A DNA stretch of 64,000 nucleotides, taken from the NCBI RefSeq assembly GCF_030817355.1, contig NZ_JAUSZH010000001.1:3404501-3468500 (forward strand), in the 5' to 3' direction. Source of the DNA: Streptomyces sp. V1I1 (lineage in GTDB: Bacteria; Actinomycetota; Actinomycetes; Streptomycetales; Streptomycetaceae). Position 1 is the stretch's first letter. Each line of letters opens with the position of its first letter. Positions 57,844 through 64,000 of this stretch are shown here, piece after piece. Both the position numbers and the translations under genes were made by a program. The notes below the pieces were generated by a model. The model did not search any database, had not been told where the DNA came from, and was given only the letters and a program-made list of their open reading frames with translations.

Positions 57844-58746
57844 CTACACGGTCAGGCCACGAACCAGGAGATCCAGCAGCGCACACCCGAACAGGGCAAT
57901 CCCGATGAACCCGTTGACGGTCAAGAACGCGCGGTTGAGGCGGGACAGGTCGTTCGGCTTCACGATCGTGTGCTCGTAGAGGAACGCCGCCGCGACGGTC
58001 ACCAGGCCCGTCCAGAAGAACCCGCCCGCGTCCGTCGCCAGCGCGTACCAGGCCAGCAGAACCGTCGTCACAAGATGCGAGGCCCGCGCACCGTACAGCG
58101 CCGCCGGGACGCCGAAGCGGGCCGGCACCGACAGCACACCGTGGGCGCGGTCGGCATCGACGTCCTGGCAGGCGAAGATCAGGTCGAAGCCGCCGATCCA
58201 GATGCCGACCGCGAGGCCGAGGATCACCGCGTCCCAGGACCACTGCCCGGTGATCGCGATCCACGCGCCGACCGGGCCCATGGCCTGGGCGAGGCCGAGG
58301 ATGGCGTGCGGGAAGTTCGTGAACCGCTTGCCGTACGGATAGACCACCATCGGGATCACCGCGATGGGGGCGAGCGCGAGACACAGCGGGTTCAGCGCGG
58401 CCGCGGCGCCCAGGAAGACGACGACCGCGATCAGCGCGCCGGTCCAGGCGGACTTCACGGAGACCGCGCCGGTGACGAGTTCACGCCCGGCGGTACGGGG
58501 GTTACGGGCGTCGATCTCGCGGTCGATGATCCGGTTGCAGGCCATCGCGAACGTACGCAGCCCGACCATGGCGATCGTCACCAGGAGCAGCCGCCCCCAG
58601 TGGATGTTCCTGTCGAGCTGGAACATCGCGGTGAGGGAGGCGATGTACGCGAAGGGCAGCGCGAAGACCGAGTGCTCGATCATCACCAGCCGGAGGAAGG
58701 CCTTGGTCCTGCCCGGACCCGGTACCGCTGCGGCGGACGCGCTCAC
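57844..58746 (-). CDS. mqnP: Menaquinone-pathway prenyltransferase (UbiA family)
   Basis: A 300-aa integral-membrane prenyltransferase that attaches the polyprenyl chain in the futalosine branch. It has about eight or nine helices. The two aspartate motifs are NRIIDREIDARNPRT (Asn71, Asp75, Asp79) and DLIFACQDVDADRAHG. It lies between the UbiD and UbiX genes on the same strand, which supports the MqnP assignment over other UbiA proteins. GTG start at 58746. Confidence 0.94.
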   Translation of the reverse strand: MSASAAAVPGPGRTKAFLRLVMIEHSVFALPFAYIASLTAMFQLDRNIHWGRLLLVTIAMVGLRTFAMACNRIIDREIDARNPRTAGRELVTGAVSVKSAWTGALIAVVVFLGAAAALNPLCLALAPIAVIPMVVYPYGKRFTNFPHAILGLAQAMGPVGAWIAITGQWSWDAVILGLAVGIWIGGFDLIFACQDVDADRAHGVLSVPARFGVPAALYGARASHLVTTVLLAWYALATDAGGFFWTGLVTVAAAFLYEHTIVKPNDLSRLNRAFLTVNGFIGIALFGCALLDLLVRGLTV

Positions 58747-58757
58747 AGGCCGTACTC

Positions 58758-58786
58758 CGGTTCATCCCCGCAGAGGCGGGGAAACC
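58758..58786. repeat. Solitary 29-bp element resembling a type I-E CRISPR repeat
   Basis: Starts CGGTTCATCCCCGC and ends GCGGGGAAACC, with a 6-bp CCCCGC/GCGGGG stem. It is 29 bp long and close to the enterobacterial I-E repeat (CGGTTTATCCCCGC...GCGGGGAA). Only one copy exists in the window, with no spacers and no cas genes, so it is not an array. It may be an ordinary intercistronic hairpin between the UbiD and mqnP genes. Confidence 0.5.
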
Positions 58787-58825
58787 CCGGCTCCGCGCTG
58801 CCGTTCTCCATGGTCGGCCTTCGCC

Positions 58826-60277
58826 TCACAGCCCGTACTCCTTCCAGCGACGGGTCACCCGTTCGGATGTCTCCGGGTCGGACTCGACCATGTTCGGCCA
58901 GCCGCCGTCCCGGACGTACCCCTCCTCGGGGAGCTTCTTCGTCGCGTCGATGCCCGCCTTGCCGCCCCAGAACTGCTGGTACGAGGCGTGGTCGAGGTGG
59001 TCGACGGGGCCCTCCACCATCGTGAGGTCGCGGGCGTAGTCCGTGTTGCCGAGCGCGCGCCACGAGACCTCGTGCAGATCGTGGACGTCGCAGTCCGCGT
59101 CCACCACCACGATCAGCTTCGTCAGCGACATCATGTGCGCGCCCCAGATCGCGTGCATGACCTTCTGCGCGTGCTTCGGATACTTCTTGTCGATCGAGAC
59201 GATCGCGCAGTTGTGGAAGCCGCCGGACTCGGGCAGGTGGTAGTCCACGATGTCCGGCACGATGATCTTGAGCAGGGGCAGGAAGAAACGCTCCGTCGCG
59301 CGTCCCAGCGGCCCGTCCTCCGTCGGCGGGCGGCCCACCACGATCGACTGGAGCAGCGGGCGCTTGCGCATCGTCAGACAGTCGATGGTCAGCGCCGGGA
59401 AGGGCTCCTGCGGGGTGTAGAAGCCGGTGTGGTCGCCGAACGGGCCCTCCGGCAGCATCTTTCCCGGCTCCAGCCAGCCCTCGATCACGACCTCGGCCTG
59501 CGCGGGGACCTGGAGCGGGACCGTCTTGCAGTCGACCATCTCGATCCGCTTGCCCTGTACGAAGCCCGCGAAGAGGTACTCGTCGATGTCGCCGGGCAGC
59601 GGTGCGGTCGACGCGTACGTCACCGCGGGCGGGCAGCCGAAGGCGATCGCGACCGGCAGCCGCTCGCCGCGCTTGGCGGCCACCTGGTAGTGGTTGCGGC
59701 TGTCCTTGTGGATCTGCCAGTGCATGCCGATGGTGCGGCGGTCGTGGCGCTGGAGGCGGTACAGACCGAGGTTGCGCACCCCCGTCTCCGGGTGCTTGGT
59801 GTGTGTCAGGCCCAAGTTGAAGAAGGACCCGCCGTCCTCGGGCCAGGTGAACAGCGCCGGCAGCTGGTCCAGGTCGACGTCGTCGCCGCGCAGGACGACC
59901 TCCTGCACCGGCGCGTCCTTCACCTTCTTCGGCGGTACGTGGACCATCGTGCCGAGCTTCCCGAACGCCTCGCGCACGCCGACGAAACCGTGCGGGAGCT
60001 CCGGCTTGAGCAACCCGCCGATCTTGTCGCTGATCTCCGAATAGGACTTGAGTCCGAGCGCCTTGAGGAGTCGGCGGTCCGTGCCGAAGACGTTCATCGC
60101 GAGCGGCATCGCCGACCCGCGCACGTTCTCGAACAGCAGGGCCGGACCGCCCGCCTTGTTCACGCGGTCGACGATCTCCCCGACCTCCAGGTACGGGTCG
60201 ACCTCGGCCTTGATGCGCTTGAGGTCTCCCTCGCGCTCCAGCGCCCGGAGCAGGGAGCGAAGATCGTCGTAAGCCAT
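58826..60277 (-). CDS. UbiD-family menaquinone biosynthesis decarboxylase
   Basis: A 483-aa prenyl-FMN-dependent decarboxylase, acting in late futalosine-pathway menaquinone synthesis (the MqnL role). Starts AYDDLRSLLRALEREGDL. It has the prFMN-site region with HWQIHKDSRNHYQVAAKRGERLPVAIAFG and the E-rich PFGDHTGFYTPQEPFPAL. First gene of the operon with mqnP and ubiX, 79 bp before mqnP. Metal and cofactor residues appear intact, and length is normal. Confidence 0.93.
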   Translation of the reverse strand: MAYDDLRSLLRALEREGDLKRIKAEVDPYLEVGEIVDRVNKAGGPALLFENVRGSAMPLAMNVFGTDRRLLKALGLKSYSEISDKIGGLLKPELPHGFVGVREAFGKLGTMVHVPPKKVKDAPVQEVVLRGDDVDLDQLPALFTWPEDGGSFFNLGLTHTKHPETGVRNLGLYRLQRHDRRTIGMHWQIHKDSRNHYQVAAKRGERLPVAIAFGCPPAVTYASTAPLPGDIDEYLFAGFVQGKRIEMVDCKTVPLQVPAQAEVVIEGWLEPGKMLPEGPFGDHTGFYTPQEPFPALTIDCLTMRKRPLLQSIVVGRPPTEDGPLGRATERFFLPLLKIIVPDIVDYHLPESGGFHNCAIVSIDKKYPKHAQKVMHAIWGAHMMSLTKLIVVVDADCDVHDLHEVSWRALGNTDYARDLTMVEGPVDHLDHASYQQFWGGKAGIDATKKLPEEGYVRDGGWPNMVESDPETSERVTRRWKEYGL

Positions 60278-60367
60278 GCCCCCCAGTATCGGCCACCGAC
60301 TACCCTGGACCTGTCACCGGGGCCGCACCCAGCCCCTGCCGCCGTACTTGGGGGGACCCGCTCCACG

Positions 60368-60691
60368 ATGCTCAGGTACCTGCCGTTCCTTCTGATGCTG
60401 GCGCTGACGATCTACGCCTTCATCGACTGCCTCAACACGCCCGAGGAAGAGGTCAAGCACCTGCCCAAGGTCGTCTGGGTGCTGATCATCCTCATCTTCA
60501 CGATCGTCGGCCCCGTCGTCTGGCTGGTAGCGGGCAAGCAGCGCCATGCGGTGCCCGGCTCGCGGAGTTCGGCCGGCTCGCGCGGCTGGGTCGCGCCCGA
60601 CGACAACCCCGACTTCCTGCGGTCCCTCAAGGACGAGAAGCACAACGAGAACACCGACAAGAAGAAGCAGGACGGGGACGACCAGCCCTGA
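60368..60691 (+). CDS. PLDNc-domain membrane protein
   Basis: A 107-aa protein with two membrane helices (about 5-22 and 37-54) matching the phospholipase D/nuclease N-terminal domain: IDCLNTPEEEVKHLPKVVWVLIILIFTIVGPVVWLVAG. After it comes a polar, Lys/Asp-rich tail. No phospholipase catalytic part follows. Divergent from the UbiD gene (90 bp). Function unknown, but stand-alone copies are common in actinobacteria. Confidence 0.82.
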   Translation: MLRYLPFLLMLALTIYAFIDCLNTPEEEVKHLPKVVWVLIILIFTIVGPVVWLVAGKQRHAVPGSRSSAGSRGWVAPDDNPDFLRSLKDEKHNENTDKKKQDGDDQP

Positions 60692-60850
60692 GGGAGCTGC
60701 GTCTGCCTTCGGACCGTGCACGCGGGCCTGGCGACCGAGGTGCTCACCGCCGAGCCGCTGGTGCTGGTCTGTGCGCCCACGCACGCGCTCGCCGGGGCGG
60801 CGAAGCAGGTGGCGTGGCGGGAGGGGAAGCGGCTGCCGCGCGGCCGGTCC
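60692..60850 (+). pseudogene. Remnant of a LysR-type regulator effector domain
   Basis: Directly after the PLDNc gene the DNA reads in one frame as LRTVHAGLATEVLTAEPLVLVCAP then THALAG and VAWRE. This looks like the start of the second lobe of a LysR effector-binding domain. No HTH lies upstream and the frame runs on into the deaminase gene without the rest of the domain. It is a fragment of about 45 residues, best explained by an old deletion. Identification is by eye. Confidence 0.45.
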
Positions 60851-60910
60851 ACGAGCCAGTGGGGCGTCCTGCCGATGGGCCGATCGGCCCGGCCGATGAC
60901 GTACGTTCGG

Positions 60911-61363
60911 ATGGTGAGCGCCGTGGAGTACGCGAATTGGCTGACGACAGCCGTCGAGGAGGCCCGAGCGGGGCTGGCCGAAGGCGGGATTCCGATCGGG
61001 GCCGCGCTGTACGGGGCGGACGGCGCCCTGCTGGGGCGCGGGCGCAATCGGCGGGTGCAGGACGGCGATCCGTCGATGCATGCGGAGACCGCGGCCTTCC
61101 GCGCCGCCGGGAGACAGCGCTCGTACCGGGGTACGACGATGGTGACGACCCTCTCACCCTGCTGGTACTGCAGTGGTCTGGTCCGGCAGTTCGGGATCTC
61201 CCGGGTGGTGGTCGGCGAGGCGGAGACCTTCTGCGGAGGGCACGACTGGCTGGCCGAACACGGCGTGGAGATCGTGCTGTTGGACGACGCCGGGTGCAAG
61301 GGCCTGATGCGTGACTTCATCCGGGCCAACCCCGAACTGTGGAGTGAGGACATCGGTGACTGA
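60911..61363 (+). CDS. Cytosine deaminase, yeast Fcy1 type
   Basis: A 150-aa zinc deaminase. Zinc ligands and proton shuttle are His57 and Glu59 (MHAETAAF) and Cys84/Cys87 (SPCWYCSG). IPIGAALYGADGALLGRGRNRRVQDGD and the C-terminal FIRANPELWSEDIGD are strikingly like yeast cytosine deaminase (ending WFEDIGE) rather than tRNA adenosine or guanine deaminases. The start ATG 60911 has no strong ribosome site. The stop overlaps the next gene by 8 bp. Likely role: pyrimidine salvage, cytosine or 5-methylcytosine to uracil or thymine. Confidence 0.85.
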   Translation: MVSAVEYANWLTTAVEEARAGLAEGGIPIGAALYGADGALLGRGRNRRVQDGDPSMHAETAAFRAAGRQRSYRGTTMVTTLSPCWYCSGLVRQFGISRVVVGEAETFCGGHDWLAEHGVEIVLLDDAGCKGLMRDFIRANPELWSEDIGD

Positions 61364-62297
61364 CCCCAGGATTCCCACCATTGACCTGCGCACATGGCGC
61401 TCCGGGGATCCGGCGGCCCGCGCCCGGATCGCGGGGAGTGTCGACCAGGCCCTGCGGACCGCCGGATTCCTGCTGGTCACCGGTCACGGAGTCGATCCGG
61501 GGCTGCGCGGCGAGATCCGGGACGCGGCACGGGACTTCTTCCGGCTTCCGGACCGGGAGAAGGAGCCGTACGCCGTGAAGGTCGGCGGGCGCGGCTGGCT
61601 GGGTCCTGGCGCGGAGGCCAATGCGTACGCGGAAGGAACCGAGACTCCCCCGGACCTGAAGGAGTCGCTGTCCTTCGCCGCGGAGGACCCGACCGGCGAC
61701 CCGGCGGTCGATGCCGAGTGGTTCCTGCCCAACACCTGGCCCGCCGAGGTGCCGCACCTGAGGGACCTGGTGGAGTCCTACCTCGCCGGTATGCGCACCC
61801 TCTCCGACCAGCTGCTTGAGCTCCTCGGCGTCGCGCTGGGCGAGCCCGAGGACTTCTTCACCCGGCACACCACGCACCCGACCTGGGGCTTCAACGTCAA
61901 CTGGTACCCGGGCCGGAACCGGGTGGGCGAACCGCAGCCGGGTCAGTTCCGCATCGGCCCGCACACCGACTTCGGCACCGTCACCGTCCTCGACCGTCAG
62001 GCGGGCAAGGGCGGGCTCCAGGTCTTCACGGACCCCGCGGACGGAGGCGTCGGCTGGGAGGACGCGCCGTACGACCCGGAGGCATTCACCATCAACATCG
62101 GCGATCTGATGGCCCGCTGGACGGGCGACCGCTGGCGCTCGGGCCGTCACCGGGTGCTGCCGCCGCCGGCGGACGCACCGGCCGAGGAGCTGATCTCGCT
62201 GGTGTACTTCTACGAGTGCGATCCGGGCACGGCCGTCCGGGGCGTCGATTCGCACACGTATCTGCGCGCCCAGCTCGACGCGATCACGGCCGACTGA
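61356..62297 (+). CDS. Isopenicillin-N-synthase-like Fe(II)/2-oxoglutarate dioxygenase
   Basis: A 313-aa oxygenase. The N-terminal DIOX_N part is IPTIDLRTWRSGDPAARARI and GFLLVTGHGV. The iron triad is His203, Asp205 (GPHTDFG) and His265 (SGRHRV). It starts at GTG 61356, within the last codons of the cytosine deaminase (8-bp overlap), so the two are translationally coupled. Thymine 7-hydroxylase belongs to the same superfamily, so a pyrimidine-base substrate is an attractive guess. Its 3' end overlaps the SRPBCC gene by 14 bp. Confidence 0.87.
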   Translation: MTDPRIPTIDLRTWRSGDPAARARIAGSVDQALRTAGFLLVTGHGVDPGLRGEIRDAARDFFRLPDREKEPYAVKVGGRGWLGPGAEANAYAEGTETPPDLKESLSFAAEDPTGDPAVDAEWFLPNTWPAEVPHLRDLVESYLAGMRTLSDQLLELLGVALGEPEDFFTRHTTHPTWGFNVNWYPGRNRVGEPQPGQFRIGPHTDFGTVTVLDRQAGKGGLQVFTDPADGGVGWEDAPYDPEAFTINIGDLMARWTGDRWRSGRHRVLPPPADAPAEELISLVYFYECDPGTAVRGVDSHTYLRAQLDAITAD

Positions 62298-62820
62298 CGT
62301 ACTGGTCGCGCAGCTCCTGCCAGCGCCCCGGCGTCCACTGCGCCCAGTCCGTGGCCGTCATCGGGTGCCCGTCCAGCGCGTCCGCAAGCAGCTCGAAGTG
62401 GTTGTGCCAGCCCGCCAGGCGGTCAAGACGCAGCTCGTCCGTACCGCGGAACTCATTGGTGAAGCGGACCACCGTGCCGTTCGCGCTCTCGCGCGCGCCG
62501 AACGGCTCCAGGTGGAAGCGGATCCGGCCGTGGACGCTGACCGTGTACTCGGCGACCCGCTCTATGTCCCATGCGGTGACCGTGCCCTGGGCGATGGTGT
62601 GGCGGCCCTGCGGATCGGCGTTGAGCCAGTGCAGGATGACCGCCCCGCCGATGCGCGGTTCGAGGACGTCGGCGGCGGCGAGCCAGGTCGGCAGGCCCTC
62701 CGGCGTGGCGACGGCGGCCCATACGCGGACCACCGGGTGCGGCAGCCGCAGCTCGAAGTGCAGCAGGTGTATGCCGCCGTCCCGGGTCTCGCTGGTGCCA
62801 TGACGGATGACTACGGTCAT
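62284..62820 (-). CDS. SRPBCC (START/AHSA1-like) family protein
   Basis: A 178-aa protein with the helix-grip hydrophobic-ligand fold: HFELRLPHPVVRVWAAVATPEGLPTWLAAADVLEPRIGG at the start and a long C-terminal helix with LDRLAGWHNHFELLADAL. Related domains bind lipids or act as Hsp90 activators (AHSA1). Ligand unknown. Convergent with the oxygenase gene. Confidence 0.85.
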   Translation of the reverse strand: MTVVIRHGTSETRDGGIHLLHFELRLPHPVVRVWAAVATPEGLPTWLAAADVLEPRIGGAVILHWLNADPQGRHTIAQGTVTAWDIERVAEYTVSVHGRIRFHLEPFGARESANGTVVRFTNEFRGTDELRLDRLAGWHNHFELLADALDGHPMTATDWAQWTPGRWQELRDQYVSRP

Positions 62821-62857
62821 GGCACCAGCGTCGCTCCGGGGCTGCCCGCGCGCGAGC

Positions 62858-63946
62858 TCAGAAGCCCTTGTACGAGTGCAGGCTGTTCACAAAGATGTTC
62901 ACGCCGTAGTAGTTGAAGAGGAAGCAGGCGAAGGCGACAAGACCGATGTACGCGGCCTTGCGGCCCTTCCAGCCCGCCGTCGCGCGGGCGTGCAGATACG
63001 CGGCGTAGGCGACCCAGGTGATGAAGGACCAGACCTCCTTGGCGTCCCAGCCCCAGTAGCGGCCCCAGGCGTCACCGGCCCAGATCGCACCGGCGATGAT
63101 CGTGAAGGTCCACAGCGGGAAGACCGCGGCGTTGATGCGGTACGAGAACTTGTCCAGGCTGGCCGCGGCGGGCAGCCGCTCCAGCACGGAGCGGGCGAAG
63201 GCGCCCGGATTGCCGCCGCGGGCGAGCTTGTTCTCGTACGAGTCACGGAACAGGTAGAGCAGCGTGCCGACCGCACCGAGGTAGAAGACCGCGCCGCAGA
63301 AGATCGCGGTGGAGACATGGATCCACAGCCAGTACGAGTGCAGGGCGGGGACCAGCTGGTCGCTCTCCGTGTACAGCCATGTGACGGCGACGCCCAGGTC
63401 GAGCAGGACCGTGGTGACCAGCGGCAGACCGATCCAGCGGACGGGCTTCTTCGCGAGCAGGAAGCCGATGTACGCGCCGACCGCCACCGTGGAGAAGGTG
63501 GTGGAGAACTCGTACATGTTGCCCCAAGGGGCGCGCTGCACCGCTACCGCGCGGGTGACGACCCCGGTCGCCTCGATGAGGAAGGCCAGTACGGTCAGCG
63601 AGACGGCGATCCGCCCGTACAGATCGCCCTTCACCGTGCCGCCCGCCGCGCCAGGCCCGTCCGGGACGTCCCGGCTGCCGACAGCCGAGCGGGTGACGAT
63701 CTTCGGCTTGTCCAGTACGGCGGTGCCCCCGCCCTGCTGCTTCACCTGGACCTTTACCGCGGGAGCCGCGGCGGCCGTCCCGGTGCCGGTCAGCGCGGCG
63801 GCCGTACGGCCGACCTTGCTGCGGCTGCCGAAGACCCATTCCGCGATGTGCGCGAAGAACGCCAGCGTGTAGACGGCCATCGAGGCGTAGATCAGCGAAT
63901 TGCTGAACTGAGCCAGATTTTCGTTGGTTGCGGCGGCGAGAGTCAC
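62858..63946 (-). CDS. ccsB: Cytochrome c biogenesis protein CcsB (ResC)
   Basis: A 362-aa system II cytochrome c maturation protein that, with ResB, carries haem across the membrane and attaches it to apocytochromes. It has the WWD-type haem motif WAGDAWGRYWGWDAKEVWSF (about 289-308) and external histidines in ALHSYWLWIHVS (His203, His210), with about eight membrane helices. A hydrophilic insert rich in Ala/Lys (about 45-105) follows the first helix, as in other actinobacteria. GTG at 63946 overlaps the resB stop. Confidence 0.94.
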   Translation of the reverse strand: MTLAAATNENLAQFSNSLIYASMAVYTLAFFAHIAEWVFGSRSKVGRTAAALTGTGTAAAAPAVKVQVKQQGGGTAVLDKPKIVTRSAVGSRDVPDGPGAAGGTVKGDLYGRIAVSLTVLAFLIEATGVVTRAVAVQRAPWGNMYEFSTTFSTVAVGAYIGFLLAKKPVRWIGLPLVTTVLLDLGVAVTWLYTESDQLVPALHSYWLWIHVSTAIFCGAVFYLGAVGTLLYLFRDSYENKLARGGNPGAFARSVLERLPAAASLDKFSYRINAAVFPLWTFTIIAGAIWAGDAWGRYWGWDAKEVWSFITWVAYAAYLHARATAGWKGRKAAYIGLVAFACFLFNYYGVNIFVNSLHSYKGF

Positions 63947-64000
63947 TTCTCAGCCCCTTCGGCAGGTACGTCTGAGGTATCGGGCGCCGTCGGCGCCTCG
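63943..64000 (-). CDS. resB: ResB C-terminal end (runs off right edge)
   Basis: The last 18 codons of an ORF entering from the right edge, ending ...DVPAEGAEK and stopping with a TGA that overlaps the ccsB GTG (GTGA). This acidic tail and its place directly upstream of ccsB fit ResB, the partner haem-handling protein of system II, although no family motif is inside the window. Confidence 0.6.
   Translation of the reverse strand, partial: EAPTAPDTSDVPAEGAEK

Noticed and set aside
58758..58786. CRISPR array
   Set aside because: Only one repeat-like unit is present, with no spacer-repeat periodicity and no cas genes in 64 kb.

Overview
The window reads as a stretch of Streptomyces chromosome. 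It is very GC-rich, genes are densely packed with GTG starts and ATGA/GTGA stop-start overlaps, and the gene complement is typical: futalosine-pathway menaquinone genes, a 14-subunit complex I operon, a eukaryotic-type Ser/Thr kinase and a Pls-type synthetase. I see no tRNA, rRNA, transposase, integrase or CRISPR array.

Layout. 1-462: start of a long-chain polyprenyl diphosphate synthase, cut by the left edge. 648-4639: CocE-type hydrolase, fumarylacetoacetase and a GPP34-domain protein. 4770-11701: one apparent operon with a GntR/HutC regulator, an AprB-like di-[4Fe-4S] ferredoxin, an ABC importer of the sulfonate/nitrate class (lipoprotein, permease, ATPase) and an AprA-like flavoprotein fused to HEAT repeats. 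This is the best candidate here for an undescribed system. 11712-11762: a bidirectional terminator. 11768-27949 (minus): nuoA-N, with a likely Rex operator upstream, an apparent one-base frameshift near the start of nuoB and a 34-codon ORF wedged between nuoF and nuoG. 28642-33787: NlpC/P60 hydrolase, geranylgeranyl-reductase-family enzyme (likely MenJ), an acetyltransferase and a zinc-ribbon membrane protein. 34014-37702 (minus): mqnC, a degenerate amidohydrolase, a 33-aa membrane ORF, menG and glutaminase.

37825-42798: Ser/Thr kinase, esterase lipoprotein, mqnA, cold-shock protein with a long leader, DUF1992 protein. 42814-48193 (minus): a Pls/PosA-type nonribosomal poly-amino-acid synthetase followed by an M1 aminopeptidase, the arrangement expected of an epsilon-poly-lysine-like locus. 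48664-51149: MaoC hydratase and a TetR regulator that share an operator-like palindrome, then a secreted collagen-like protein. 51412-54997: glycosyltransferase, DUF4229, acetyltransferase, DUF2079 membrane protein. 55155-60277: mqnE, an Lrp regulator, a 48-aa basic ORF, ubiX, mqnP and a UbiD decarboxylase. 60368-62820: PLDNc-domain protein, a LysR remnant, a yeast-type cytosine deaminase overlapping a 2-oxoglutarate oxygenase, an SRPBCC protein. 62858-64000 (minus): ccsB and the last codons of resB, for cytochrome c maturation.

The unifying theme is respiration. The polyprenyl synthase supplies the menaquinone tail; MqnA, MqnC, MqnE, the UbiD/UbiX pair, MqnP and MenG build and methylate the ring; the GGR-type enzyme probably saturates the tail; complex I reduces the quinone; and ResB/CcsB serve the cytochrome c end of the chain. 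The accessory interest lies in the AprBA-ABC operon, the Pls-peptidase pair and several repeat structures.
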